From: Streptomyces sp. NBC_01571 | GTDB taxonomy: Bacteria > Actinomycetota > Actinomycetes > Streptomycetales > Streptomycetaceae | Assembly: GCF_026339875.1 (NCBI RefSeq) | Contig: NZ_JAPEPZ010000001.1 | Span: 8,370,001 to 8,434,000 of the forward strand | DNA length: 64,000 nt | Reading direction: 5' to 3' | Shown here: positions 8,572 through 17,128 of the stretch, piece by piece | How the letters are laid out: each line of letters starts with the position of its first letter | Position numbering within the stretch: position 1 is the stretch's first letter | Position numbers and translations under genes: made by a program | The notes under the pieces: generated by a model | Seen by the model: only the letters and a program-made list of their open reading frames with translations | What the model was told of the DNA's origin: nothing | Database searches by the model: none

Positions 8572-10263
8572 TCAGCCGGTGAACCCGGCGGTGATGGAGG
8601 TGAACTGCCAGGTGCTCTGGCTGATGCCGGAGCAGTTGCTCACCACACCGCCGCCGGGGCAGGACCGGTCACGGTTGACCGCCCAGTAGGCGAGCCGGGC
8701 GATGTGGTGCGAGTTCGCCCAGTCACGGATCTGGGTCCAGATCGCCGGGGTCGTGTTCTCCTGCTGGTCGCTCAGTCCGTTCATGCCGGAGATGCCGATG
8801 TGGGAGTACGCGGTGGCGTCGTCCCAGCCGAAGGTCGACTTCAGCTTGGCCTTCAGCCCCTCGGTGGCGTTGACGGTGTTGTTGTACATGTCGGAGCCGC
8901 CGCCGAAGTCGAACGGCATGATGGTGAAGACGTCGATGCCCGCGTTGAGCGACTGCGCCTGCTCGATGAGCCGGTTGCCGTAGTACGTCGGACCGGTCGT
9001 CGAGGTGCCGAAGGTGACGATCGTGCGCAGGCCGGGGTTGTTGGCCTTCACGGTCTTCAGCGCGGTCAGGATCTTCGCCTGGACGGCCTCGTTCTCGAAC
9101 TCGTCGGTGTTCTCGATGTCCATGTCGATCGCCTTGAGGCCGTAGGCGTCGATCACCTTCTGCAGCGCACCCGCCAGCGCACCGGCGGAGGAGCAGTTGG
9201 CGCCGAGCTTGCTGCCCTGCCAGCCGCCGAACGACGGGACGACGTCACCGCCCGCGGAACGGATCTGGTTGATGACGGTCTGGTCGGTGCCGCCGGTCAG
9301 CGGCCGGCTGCTGTCCCAGGCGGGGTTGCAGCCGCCCGAGTCGAGCATGAACGCCATCGTGAACCACTTGATCCCGGTCGAGCTCATCACCGAGGTCGCG
9401 CTCGGCGGGTCGCCCCAGCCGAGGTAGAGGTAGGGCGCCGCCTGCTTGAAGCCGGTGGGGCCGCCACCGCCCGCGCTCGTGGTCACGCTCACGGAGTTCG
9501 AGGCCGCGGAGGTGTTCCCGGCCGCGTCCCGCGCCTTCACCGTGAAGGTGTACGCCGTGCTCGGCGACAGCCCGCTGACCGTCGCGCCGGTACCGGAGAC
9601 GCTGAGCACCTGGTTCGAGCCGCTGTAGACGTCGTACGCGCTGACGCCGACGTTGTCGCTCGACGCGCCCCACGACAGCGACACGCTCGACGAGGTCTTG
9701 CCGGTGGAGGTCAGGTTCGTCGGTGTGGTCGGCGCCTGGGTGTCGGAGCCGCCTCCGCCGCCGCCCGGACCGTCGAGGCTGATGTCGTCGGCGTAGTAGG
9801 TGCCCTGCGCGTACCAGCCGTGGACATAGATCTTGGCACTGGTCTGCGAGGCGCCGGTGGTGAAGGACACGGAGAGCTGGCTGTACGCCGACGGGGACGT
9901 GGTCCAGGTCGAGGCACCGCCGTCCACGCCGAGGTAGACGTAGTTGCCGCGCACCCAGCCCGAGAGGCTGTACGTGGTGTTCGGCTGCACCGAGACGGTC
10001 TGGCTGCACTGGGCGTTGTCACTCGAACTCACCGCGCCCGCGAGGGCCTTGGAGCCTCCGTGCACGGGGCTGGAGACCACCGAGCCGAGGTTCCCGGTGC
10101 AGGACCAGGGGGAGGGACTGCCCGACTCGAAGCCGGGATTGGAGAGGATGTTGGCCGCCTGGGCCGTGGTGGGGAGGGCGACCGCCCCGGCCAGGGCCAG
10201 GGCAGCGGTGCCGAGCAGAGCGAAGAAGCGACGTCTGGAACGTCCGAGGTCGGTGATGCGCAC
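8572..10263 (-). CDS. Secreted GH18 chitinase with carbohydrate-binding and FN3 domains
   Basis: Exported chitinase of about 563 residues that hydrolyses beta-1,4-GlcNAc chains. Order: signal peptide with SRRRFF and an Ala-rich core ending near AQAA; a beta-sandwich carbohydrate-binding module at about 20-150 (ILSNPGFESGSPSPW); a Gly/Ser linker; a fibronectin type III domain at about 170-260; then the GH18 barrel. The barrel shows AIDMDIENTDEF, giving the DxDxE catalytic motif with Glu384. GTG at 10263 is preferred because GGGAG lies 5 bases upstream; a more upstream start would only lengthen the n-region. The upstream repeats suggest control by DasR, the GlcNAc-responsive GntR repressor. Confidence 0.93.
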   Translation of the reverse strand: MRITDLGRSRRRFFALLGTAALALAGAVALPTTAQAANILSNPGFESGSPSPWSCTGNLGSVVSSPVHGGSKALAGAVSSSDNAQCSQTVSVQPNTTYSLSGWVRGNYVYLGVDGGASTWTTSPSAYSQLSVSFTTGASQTSAKIYVHGWYAQGTYYADDISLDGPGGGGGGSDTQAPTTPTNLTSTGKTSSSVSLSWGASSDNVGVSAYDVYSGSNQVLSVSGTGATVSGLSPSTAYTFTVKARDAAGNTSAASNSVSVTTSAGGGGPTGFKQAAPYLYLGWGDPPSATSVMSSTGIKWFTMAFMLDSGGCNPAWDSSRPLTGGTDQTVINQIRSAGGDVVPSFGGWQGSKLGANCSSAGALAGALQKVIDAYGLKAIDMDIENTDEFENEAVQAKILTALKTVKANNPGLRTIVTFGTSTTGPTYYGNRLIEQAQSLNAGIDVFTIMPFDFGGGSDMYNNTVNATEGLKAKLKSTFGWDDATAYSHIGISGMNGLSDQQENTTPAIWTQIRDWANSHHIARLAYWAVNRDRSCPGGGVVSNCSGISQSTWQFTSITAGFTG

Positions 10264-10305
10264 GCGATCTCCCTGAAGAAATGGGGGTGTTCGGGAGTGC
10301 TGAGA

Positions 10306-10351
10306 GGTGCGCAACCAAGTTGGTATGGACCAATCACGCTGTCAAGACGCT
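10306..10351 (-). promoter_or_regulatory. Chitinase promoter with DasR-like operator and direct repeat
   Basis: Read on the minus strand, TTGACA (10341-10346 on +) is followed 17 bases later by CAACTT as a possible -10. Inside the spacer sits TTGGTCCATACCAA (10320-10333), which keeps the TGGT-N4-ACCA core of the dre site bound by DasR. A second related copy, TGGTTGCGCACC (10306-10317), follows after 3 bases. Paired 12-bp TGGT...ACC repeats over the promoter are a known feature of Streptomyces chitinase genes. Confidence 0.7.
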
Positions 10352-10373
10352 GGGCGAGAACTGGTCCGGACCG

Positions 10374-10515
10374 GTGGACCGACAAGGGTGACAAGGGTGA
10401 CAAGGGGAGGGAAGAAGCGAGGCAGGGGGAGCGAGGGACACGTGGGGAGAAGAGGGAAAGCGGCGGGGGAAAGGGGGAGTGGGCGGGGCCCGGGGGCGGG
10501 CGGGCTCGTCGGCGG
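10374..10515. other. Purine-rich, G-run-rich intergenic tract
   Basis: About 140 bases between the ATP-grasp stop and the chitinase promoter are almost entirely G and A on the plus strand, starting with a repeated GGGTGACAA unit and then many runs of three or more G. It lies in the 3' untranslated part of the ATP-grasp transcript, where the RNA would be C/U-rich. I see no gene in it. Confidence 0.6.
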
Positions 10516-11706
10516 TCAGGCGGGAGCGATGGCGGCGCTGCTCGCACCCGCGGACGCGGGCGTGGCGGCCGACGAGGCCGCGGGCGCCGTGGCCGGTGCC
10601 GTGGTGACCGCCGCCGCCGGGGCCGGGACGGCCGGCAGCGTGGGCGCGGGGGCGTGGGCGTCGGTGCGCTGCTGCGGCAGTGACACCGGGCGCACCGGAC
10701 GCGGCCCCGCCACCACGGTGTAGTCCGGTGCGAGCGTCGGCGGCAGCAGCTCGCCCGTCTCCTCGCCGAGGGCCAACTGCACTGCCGCCCAAGGGGCGTT
10801 GACGCCGCACTGGGCGAGCTGGTGCAGACCGCCCGCCGGACGGGTGTTGACGTCCATCAGAACCGGCTCGTCGCCGAACATACGGAACTGGATGTTCGTC
10901 AGGTAGTGCAGCCCGAACGCCTCCGCGAGCAGCCGCGCGGGCTCGATCCACGAAGGGTGGAGCGTGAAGCCACGGCGACGCCCGTTCTTGGTGCGGCCCA
11001 CCGCCATACGGACCCGGCCGTCCGGACCGGTCAGGCAGTCCACGGACACCTCCGGCTCCGCCAGACGCGGCATGACGAGCCAGTCGACGGGCTCGTCGGC
11101 CTGCAACATCGCCTCCACCACCAGGTCGAGCGGCACGTACGGGCTCGGGAACCCGTTGAGGTGCATCATCGAGAAGGGGGTCCGCGTCAGGACGCGGAAG
11201 CCCACCCCGCCCGCGCCGGCCGCGGGCTTGAAGCAGGCCCGGTGGCCGTCGGCCTCCAGCGCCTCGACCGCCGCCACCAGCTCTTCAGGGGTACGCACCC
11301 GCCACCACGGAGGCACCGGCACGCCCACGGCCTGCACGGCCTGGTACGCGGTCGCCTTGTCCTGGAAGACGGCCACGGCCTCGACGGTCGGCGCCAGCAG
11401 GGCCGTACCGAGCGCGGCGAACTCCGCGCGGTGCGCCACGATCGCCGGCTGGTGCAGGACCGGCACGAACACATCGATGGAGTGCCGTGCGCACTGGTCG
11501 AGCGCGTACTCCACGTAGGCGGCGGGGGAGAGGCCGTCCGGCTCCATGGCGGCGGTGTCGGCGGCCGCCAGCACGGGGGAGTCGGGATCACCGTGCGTGG
11601 CATGGATCTCGACCGCGCGGCGCTGCGGATTACTTCGCAGCTGGTCCATGAAGAACACGTTCTCCGCGTACGTGCGGTTGAGCCAGACGCGTACGCGAGA
11701 GACCAT
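10516..11706 (-). CDS. ATP-grasp ligase-like protein
   Basis: ATP-grasp fold enzyme of 396 residues; the family joins a carboxylate, activated as acyl-phosphate, to an amine or thiol. Visible elements are the central nucleotide-binding segment (FQDKATAYQAVQAVGVPVP, CFKPAAGAGGVGFRVL), the acidic strand VSVDCLTGPDGRV and the metal-binding end PVLMDVNTRPAGGLHQLAQ. The last 60 residues are an Ala/Pro/Thr-rich tail without a recognisable fold. Substrate unknown; the N-terminus (VRVWLNRTYAENVFFMDQLR) resembles carbamoyl-phosphate-synthase-like stand-alone ATP-grasp proteins. Divergent from the metallophosphoesterase gene, with about 290 bases between the two starts. Confidence 0.85.
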   Translation of the reverse strand: MVSRVRVWLNRTYAENVFFMDQLRSNPQRRAVEIHATHGDPDSPVLAAADTAAMEPDGLSPAAYVEYALDQCARHSIDVFVPVLHQPAIVAHRAEFAALGTALLAPTVEAVAVFQDKATAYQAVQAVGVPVPPWWRVRTPEELVAAVEALEADGHRACFKPAAGAGGVGFRVLTRTPFSMMHLNGFPSPYVPLDLVVEAMLQADEPVDWLVMPRLAEPEVSVDCLTGPDGRVRMAVGRTKNGRRRGFTLHPSWIEPARLLAEAFGLHYLTNIQFRMFGDEPVLMDVNTRPAGGLHQLAQCGVNAPWAAVQLALGEETGELLPPTLAPDYTVVAGPRPVRPVSLPQQRTDAHAPAPTLPAVPAPAAAVTTAPATAPAASSAATPASAGASSAAIAPA

Positions 11707-11995
11707 GCAGGCCGCCTTTCACGGTTCCCGGGCACGGCGGAGCGGGCCGTGCCCGGCCAAGGGGGAGGGAGGAACACCAAGCCGCCGTACGCCAAGGTAG
11801 GTTCATGGCGGCCGTGTTGGGGCGATCATAAGGGGAGCGGGACCGCAGTGGTGCTACGGGCCTGTTACGGAATTTCCGGGACGCGGCACCGAACGCCCCG
11901 GGCCGGAACCGGCCCCCGCCGCGCGCGGTCCGTTCTTGTCCCGCGAGGGTGAATATGTTCTTGTGTTTCCAGTCCTTTTCTCGGAGGTGGCGAGG

Positions 11996-12904
11996 GTGCG
12001 GTCTACGGCCGGCGGACACGGAAACCTGCTGGCCATCAGCGACCTGCACATCGGGTATCCGGAGAACCGCGCCCTGGTCGAGGAGATGCGCCCCTCCACG
12101 GACGACGACTGGCTCCTGGTCGCCGGTGACGTCTCGGAGACCGTGGCCGACATCCACTGGGCCCTCGAAACACTCGCCGGACGCTTCCGCAAGGTCGTCT
12201 GGGTGCCGGGCAACCACGAGCTGTGGACCCATCCGAAGGACACCGTCACGCTGCGCGGCGTGGAGCGCTACGAGCATCTCGTGACCCTGTGCCGGGAGCT
12301 GGGTGTCACGACCCCCGAGGACCCCTACCCGATCTGGGACGGGCCGGGCGGCCCCGTCGTCGTCGCACCGCTCTTCCTGCTCTACGACTACTCGTTCCTG
12401 CCGCCGGGCTGCACGACCAAGGACGAGGGCATGGCGTACGCGGAGAAGACCGGGGTGATCTGCACCGACGAGTACACCCTGCACCCCGACCCCTATCCGA
12501 GCCGCGAGGCCTGGTGCCGGGCCCGGGTCGCCGAGACCGGGCGCAGGCTCGCCGAGCTGCCCGAGGACCTGCCCACGGTGCTGGTCAACCACTATCCGCT
12601 GGACCGCCACCCGACCGACGTCCTGCGCTATCCCGAGTTCGCGATGTGGTGCGGCACCGGGCTGACGGCCGACTGGCACCGCCGGTTCCGCGTCGAGGTC
12701 ATGGTCTACGGTCATCTCCACATCCCGCGGACCACCCACCACGAGGGGGTCCGCTTCGAAGAGGTCTCGGTGGGCTACCCCCGCGAGTGGCGCCCACGCC
12801 CGGGACCGCCGGGAACGCTGCGCCGCATACTGCCGATGGAGGTCGGAACCGGTGATCGAGGAGCTGCTCCCGGACTCGGTCGTGAGCGTGGAGGCGCTCG
12901 GTGA
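11996..12904 (+). CDS. Calcineurin-like metallophosphoesterase
   Basis: Phosphoesterase of about 302 residues with the full dimetal set in order: SDLHIG, GDVSET, GNHE, VNHYPL and GHLH. Substrate unknown. I take GTG at 11996 because GGAGG lies 8 bases upstream; an in-frame start at 11936 has no such site. Its 3' end overlaps the phosphopantetheinyl transferase gene by 53 bases, so the two are translated as a pair. The two genes may share a role in carrier-protein chemistry, but the phosphoesterase sequence itself does not show this. Confidence 0.92.
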   Translation: MRSTAGGHGNLLAISDLHIGYPENRALVEEMRPSTDDDWLLVAGDVSETVADIHWALETLAGRFRKVVWVPGNHELWTHPKDTVTLRGVERYEHLVTLCRELGVTTPEDPYPIWDGPGGPVVVAPLFLLYDYSFLPPGCTTKDEGMAYAEKTGVICTDEYTLHPDPYPSREAWCRARVAETGRRLAELPEDLPTVLVNHYPLDRHPTDVLRYPEFAMWCGTGLTADWHRRFRVEVMVYGHLHIPRTTHHEGVRFEEVSVGYPREWRPRPGPPGTLRRILPMEVGTGDRGAAPGLGRERGGAR

Positions 12905-13754
12905 CGACGCGGCCGGGGGCGCGCGGCTGTATCCCGAGGAAGAGGCGCTCGCGGTGTCGTTCGTACACAAACGGCGCAGTGAGTTCGCCGCCGTACGCGG
13001 CTGTGCCCGGCAGGCCATGGAGAAGCTCGGGGTGGCGCCGCGCGCCGTTCCGCGCGGGGACAGCGGAGCGCCGATCTGGCCCGCGGGGCTGATCGGCAGC
13101 ATGACGCACTGCGAGGGCTACTGCGCCGCGTCCCTCGCCCGCGCCGGTGACCTGGCCTCCCTGGGCATCGACGCCGAACCCCACCAGGAGCTTCCCGAGG
13201 ACGTCATCGTCTCGGTGGCGCTGCCCACCGAGAACGACCGCCTGCGCCGGCTGGCGGAGCGGGACCCGTCCGTGCACTGGGACCGGCTGCTCTTCAGCGC
13301 CAAGGAGTCGGTCTACAAGGCGTGGTTCCCGCTCATGGGGCAGTGGCTGGACTTCCTGGAGGCGGACATCGATCTCTTCGAGGACGGCGGCCCGGCGCCG
13401 CACGGTGCCGGAGCGGGGGCTTCCGCGGCCAGGGGTTCCACGACGGGGACTGCGGCGAGCGGGGCTGAGGTGAGCAGAGGTCCGGTGAGCAGGGGGCCAC
13501 TGAGCAGGGGTTCCGTGACCGGGCACCCCGTGACCGGGCACGCCGTGTCCAGGGACTCCGTGTCCAGGGACTCCCTGAAGGGTTCCGCCACCGGCGGTCC
13601 CGAACGGTCCGGCGGATTCCGGGCCACGCTCCTGGTACCGGGACCGCTGGTCGGCGGGCGCCGGATCCAGTCCTTCGACGGGCGCTGGACGGTCCGGCAG
13701 GGCCTGCTGGCCACGGCCGTCGCCGTGCCCCACGGCGGAACGGGCGCGGTCTAG
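12852..13754 (+). CDS. 4'-phosphopantetheinyl transferase (EntD/Sfp type)
   Basis: Transfers the phosphopantetheine arm of CoA to carrier-protein serines, activating PKS, NRPS or fatty-acid carriers. About 300 residues, longer than the usual 220-250. Motifs: GLIGSMTHCEGYCAA, LGIDAEP (Mg ligands) and FSAKESVYKAWFP (catalytic Glu and Lys). Extra length comes from a low-complexity insert at about residues 180-245 with short repeats (SRGPVSRGPLSRGS, VTGHPVTGHAV, SRDSVSRDS), after which the normal end resumes at FRATLLVPGPLVGG. The insert is after all catalytic motifs, so activity is plausible. GTG start inside the upstream phosphoesterase gene. Confidence 0.93.
   Translation: MIEELLPDSVVSVEALGDDAAGGARLYPEEEALAVSFVHKRRSEFAAVRGCARQAMEKLGVAPRAVPRGDSGAPIWPAGLIGSMTHCEGYCAASLARAGDLASLGIDAEPHQELPEDVIVSVALPTENDRLRRLAERDPSVHWDRLLFSAKESVYKAWFPLMGQWLDFLEADIDLFEDGGPAPHGAGAGASAARGSTTGTAASGAEVSRGPVSRGPLSRGSVTGHPVTGHAVSRDSVSRDSLKGSATGGPERSGGFRATLLVPGPLVGGRRIQSFDGRWTVRQGLLATAVAVPHGGTGAV
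13470..13580 (+). repeat. In-frame tandem repeats inside the phosphopantetheinyl transferase gene
   Basis: Three successive families of short direct repeats, of 15-18 bases each, keep the frame: units around GTGAGCAG, then GTGACCGGGCAC, then GTGTCCAGGGACTCC. They encode a Ser/Arg/Gly/Val-rich loop. All units are multiples of three bases, so slippage changes length without breaking the gene. Confidence 0.75.
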
Positions 13755-13762
13755 GAACGCGA

Positions 13763-13960
13763 CCGGCCTCCTGCGGCCGGGACGGCTCTCCCCACGGCTG
13801 GGACAGCCCTCCCCGCCTGCCGGAGGCGCCTTCCCACGGCCGGGACGGTCCTCCCCGCACGGTCGGAGTCGCCTTCCCACGGCCGGGACAGCCCTCCCCA
13901 CTGCCGGGGTCGTCCTCCTCATGGCCGGGTCCGCCGTCCCGCGGCCGGGCTCCGCCCCCG
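13763..13960. repeat. Intergenic degenerate tandem repeats, with a hairpin at the left end
   Basis: After the transferase stop a stem-loop (CCGGCC at 13763-13768, GGCCGG at 13775-13780) may end transcription. It runs into three to four degenerate units of roughly 42 bases sharing CGGCCGGGAC and CCTCCCC, best seen in the units starting near 13794 and 13837. No coding function seen. Confidence 0.6.
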
Positions 13961-14021
13961 CGGGCCCCGCACGGATCCTGCCGCGGCGCCCGCGCCGGTA
14001 CGCCGTCCGGGGCGCGGGGCT

Positions 14022-14264
14022 TCAGGGCAGCCGCCCGCCGGGCTCCGGGCACCAGCGGTGCAGCAGCCGGAAGAACTCCTCCTCGTTGCCCGCGAGTCCG
14101 GCCGCCGCCAGCGCCCGCTCCGCCTCCGCGAGCGCGGACGGCGCCACCACAGGCGGCCGGTGCGTGTCCGGCGTACCGTCGAAAGCGGCCCGTACGGTCT
14201 GGAGGAGACGCAGATAGGCCTGCACGGCGGCGCGTTCGTGGTCGGTCAGTACGGCGGTCGGCAT
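14022..14264 (-). CDS. Small conserved-looking protein, unknown function
   Basis: 80-residue protein beginning MPTAVLTDHERAAVQAYL and rich in Ala, Leu and charged residues, predicted mostly helical, no membrane segment or signal. The ATG has a GGGGAGAG ribosome site about 7 bases upstream and third-position GC fits a real gene. A late segment, EEFFRLLHRWCPEPGG, carries the only Cys. Convergent with the transferase gene and divergent from the alpha/beta hydrolase. I do not recognise a family. Confidence 0.65.
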   Translation of the reverse strand: MPTAVLTDHERAAVQAYLRLLQTVRAAFDGTPDTHRPPVVAPSALAEAERALAAAGLAGNEEEFFRLLHRWCPEPGGRLP

Positions 14265-14482
14265 CGGACGGCTCTCCCCGGGTCGGCTGGTCGTGAGCGG
14301 TGCGTGGCACTACGTGACCCCAGCTTGCCGTCCACCACTGACAATGCCGTTTCGATGTGCGGGGGTTCGCCCGCTTAGCGGAGGCGAAACCTCACGGAAA
14401 TCCCTGGTGGGACAGGAGCCCTAGGCTGGGAGGAGGAGCTGGAGGCCGCCCGCTCGGCGGCCCGGGAACAGGAGGTGAGCCC

Positions 14483-15526
14483 GTGGCCGACGTACCGCCT
14501 CGGCGTCCGAGGCGAAACCTGCGACTGCGCTCGGTGGGCGGCGCGGAACTGCGCCTGCAGCATCGCGTCGTGCACGGCTACCGGCGTGCCTACCGTGTGG
14601 CGGGCGAGGGCCCCGCGCTCGTCCTCATCCACGGCATCGGCGACTCCTCGGCGACCTGGGCGGACCTGATCCCCGACCTGGCCCGCACCCACACCGTGAT
14701 CGCGCCCGACCTGCTGGGCCACGGGGCCTCCGACAAGCCGCGTGCCGACTACTCGGTGGCCGCGTACGCCAACGGGGTCCGCGACCTGCTGACCACGCTC
14801 GACATCGAGTCCGCGACCCTGGTCGGTCACTCGCTCGGCGGAGGCGTCGCGATGCAGTTCGCCTACCAGTTCCCCGACCGTACGGAACGGCTGATCCTGG
14901 TCAGTGCCGGAGGCGTCGGCGGCGAGGTCAACCCGGTGCTGCGGGCCGTCTCGCTGCCGGGCGCCCACCTCCTGCTGTCCACCCTGCGACTGCCCGGAAT
15001 GAGACTCCAAGTAGGCCTGTTCTTACGCCTGATGACGCTCCTCGACACCGACCTGGGCCAGGACGCGCCGGAACTGCTGAACCTCGTGGACGCCCTGCCC
15101 GACGCGACCTCCCGCAGCGCGTTCATCCGCACCCTGCGCGCCGTGGTCGACTGGCGCGGCCAGTCGGTGACCATGCTCGACCGCTGCTATCTGACCGAGG
15201 GCATGCCCACGATGCTGCTCTGGGGCGACCGGGACAGCGTGGTGCCGGTGCGGCACGCGTACGGGGCGCACCGGGCGATGCCCGGCAGCAGACTGGAGAT
15301 CTTCGAAGGCGCGGGCCACTTCCCCTTCCACAGCGACCCGGCGCGCTTCCTCAACCTCGTCGAGGAGTTCACCAGCACCACCAGTCCGGCCGACTGGAGC
15401 CGCGAGCACTGGCGGGAGCTGCTGCGTGCCGGCCGCCCCGGCACGACGGTGGGGCAGCCGGACACGGCACACAACCGCGCCGTGGAACGGGACCTGCGGG
15501 AGGCGAGCGAACGCAGCGCGACCTGA
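14483..15526 (+). CDS. Alpha/beta-fold hydrolase with a TTA codon
   Basis: Serine hydrolase of about 347 residues. Ser117 in the GHSLGGG elbow, Asp251 in WGDRDSVVP and His279 in GAGHFPFHS form the expected triad; the oxyanion region is LIHGIGDSS. A hydrophobic cap (LHLLLSTLRLPGMRL, LFLRLMTLL) suggests a lipophilic or aromatic substrate. GTG at 14483 is chosen for its GGAGGT site 6 bases upstream. One Leu codon (15023-15025) is TTA, so translation should depend on the bldA tRNA, the only codon read this way in Streptomyces development. It stands alone between convergent neighbours. Confidence 0.9.
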   Translation: MADVPPRRPRRNLRLRSVGGAELRLQHRVVHGYRRAYRVAGEGPALVLIHGIGDSSATWADLIPDLARTHTVIAPDLLGHGASDKPRADYSVAAYANGVRDLLTTLDIESATLVGHSLGGGVAMQFAYQFPDRTERLILVSAGGVGGEVNPVLRAVSLPGAHLLLSTLRLPGMRLQVGLFLRLMTLLDTDLGQDAPELLNLVDALPDATSRSAFIRTLRAVVDWRGQSVTMLDRCYLTEGMPTMLLWGDRDSVVPVRHAYGAHRAMPGSRLEIFEGAGHFPFHSDPARFLNLVEEFTSTTSPADWSREHWRELLRAGRPGTTVGQPDTAHNRAVERDLREASERSAT

Positions 15527-15619
15527 TGCGGGCCTCGGACCCGCGAGCGCAGCTCCGATCCGAGTCGGCGCCGCTCGCGCCGGGGGACGCCGCCACCCGT
15601 TCGGCCGAGTCCGGTCACG

Positions 15620-15641
15620 CCGGATCGGAACCGGTCCGGCA
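15620..15641. terminator. Possible stem-loop between convergent genes
   Basis: GCCGGA and TCCGGC arms around a 10-base loop lie between the hydrolase stop and the end of the flavin monooxygenase gene. Short but positioned where a shared terminator would be expected. Confidence 0.35.
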
Positions 15642-15667
15642 GGGGGCGCGGCGCCGTCCCGGGCGGG

Positions 15668-17128
15668 TCAGCCCGCGGTCGGTGCCACCGAGGGCTCCGG
15701 CGCGCTGAGCACCGCCGCGCGCTCGTCGGGCGTGAGCGGCGGCTCGGCCAGCGGGGGACGCCGCGGACCGCGCAGCACCTCGAAGAGCACCGGGGGCTTG
15801 ACGAGCGCGGTCAGCGGCGCGGAGAGGGTGATCACGGAGAGGAAGGCCCTGGCGACCAGTGGACGTCCCGCCGCGGTCCGCGTCAGCCGTTCCACGTAGC
15901 GGCCGAGCAGCTTCTGCGCCACGCCGGGCTGTTCGCCGATCGCGTCGGGGTATCGGATGTCGGTTCCCGTGGCCAGTTCCCAGGCGATCGTCACCGGGAG
16001 CCCCACCGCTCGCTGAACCCGTCGCGCGAGCCCGGGCGCCGCGGTCCCGTGCTCGGCCACCTGTCCGCGCAGCGCCACCGCACCCTGGGCGGCCACCGAC
16101 ATACCGTGTCCGTAGACCGGGTTGTACGTGGCGACGGAGTCGCCGAGCGCGACGAACCCCTCGGGCCAGTCCCGCACCTTCTCGAAGAAGCGCCGCCGGT
16201 TGATCGTGCTGCGGGTGAGCACGACGTCCGTCAGCGGCTCCGCGTGCGCGATCAGCTCGCCCACCACGGGATGCCGGACGGCGCGCGCGAACAGCTCGAA
16301 CTCCTCGGCCGAGGCCGTCGGTTGTCCGCCGCGGGTGCCCGAGAGCGTCACCAGCCAGCGGTCGCCCTCCAGGGGCACGATGGTCGCGGACTGCGCGGGC
16401 ACGGGCTGCGCCGGGTCGGGCTGCACATTGACCACCGGGTAGTCCGCGGTGCCCGCCGGTGCCCGGAAGACCCGGCTGGCGTAGGCGAGTCCGGAGTCGA
16501 CCTCGTCCATCGGAGCCTGCGGGACGCCCAGTGCGTCGAGCCATGCGGTGGACCGCGAGCCGCGTCCCGAGGCGTCCACCACCAGATCGGCCTCCAGAAC
16601 CCGCTCGCTGCCGTCGGACGTCCGTACCCGCACACCGGTCACCCGGGAGGCGTCGCCCTCGAGTCCGAGCAGTTCCGTGCCGTCCAGGACGGTCACCCGC
16701 TCCTTGCCCGCGACCTGCTCGCGCAGCACCGAGTCGAGCAGATCACGGCTGCACGAGATCATGAACTCCATCTCGGGCCAGCGCCGCAGCCAGCCCCGCG
16801 CCGACAGGGTGACCAGTCCGGTCGGCAGCGGGATGCGGCGGGCGCCCGCGGCGAGCCACGCGGCGGTCACACCGGGAAGCAGCTCCTCCATCGCGCGGGC
16901 GCCGCCGGACCACAGCAGATGGGCATGACGGGCCTGGGGCAGCCCCCTGCGCGGTTCGGGCCCGGCGGGCAGGACGTCACGCTCGACGACGGTGACGTCG
17001 GCGTACGTGTGCAGGGCCGCGGCGGCCAGCAGGCCGGCCAGCCCGGCTCCGATGACGACGGCCCGACCGGAGGCCGGGGCGCGGTCGTCTGCTGCCGCGC
17101 CCCGGGGGGCGCTAGCGCGATTGCTCAT
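15668..17128 (-). CDS. FAD-dependent monooxygenase/dehydrogenase
   Basis: Flavoprotein of 486 residues of the aromatic-ring hydroxylase superfamily. The Rossmann motif VVIGAGLAGLLAAAAL is at about 24-39, followed by GLPQARHAHLLWSGG, a segment typical of actinobacterial squalene-epoxidase-like or PHBH-like oxidoreductases. The FAD ribityl motif FVALGDSVATYNPVYGHGMS is at about 325-345. No signal or membrane anchor. Its start overlaps the 3' end of the upstream membrane-protein gene by 17 bases, tying it to the XRE / peptidase / membrane cassette. Substrate unknown. Confidence 0.9.
   Translation of the reverse strand: MSNRASAPRGAAADDRAPASGRAVVIGAGLAGLLAAAALHTYADVTVVERDVLPAGPEPRRGLPQARHAHLLWSGGARAMEELLPGVTAAWLAAGARRIPLPTGLVTLSARGWLRRWPEMEFMISCSRDLLDSVLREQVAGKERVTVLDGTELLGLEGDASRVTGVRVRTSDGSERVLEADLVVDASGRGSRSTAWLDALGVPQAPMDEVDSGLAYASRVFRAPAGTADYPVVNVQPDPAQPVPAQSATIVPLEGDRWLVTLSGTRGGQPTASAEEFELFARAVRHPVVGELIAHAEPLTDVVLTRSTINRRRFFEKVRDWPEGFVALGDSVATYNPVYGHGMSVAAQGAVALRGQVAEHGTAAPGLARRVQRAVGLPVTIAWELATGTDIRYPDAIGEQPGVAQKLLGRYVERLTRTAAGRPLVARAFLSVITLSAPLTALVKPPVLFEVLRGPRRPPLAEPPLTPDERAAVLSAPEPSVAPTAG

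Noticed and set aside
8569..10683. 704-residue plus-strand open frame opposite the chitinase
   Set aside because: Antisense shadow of a clear GH18 enzyme.
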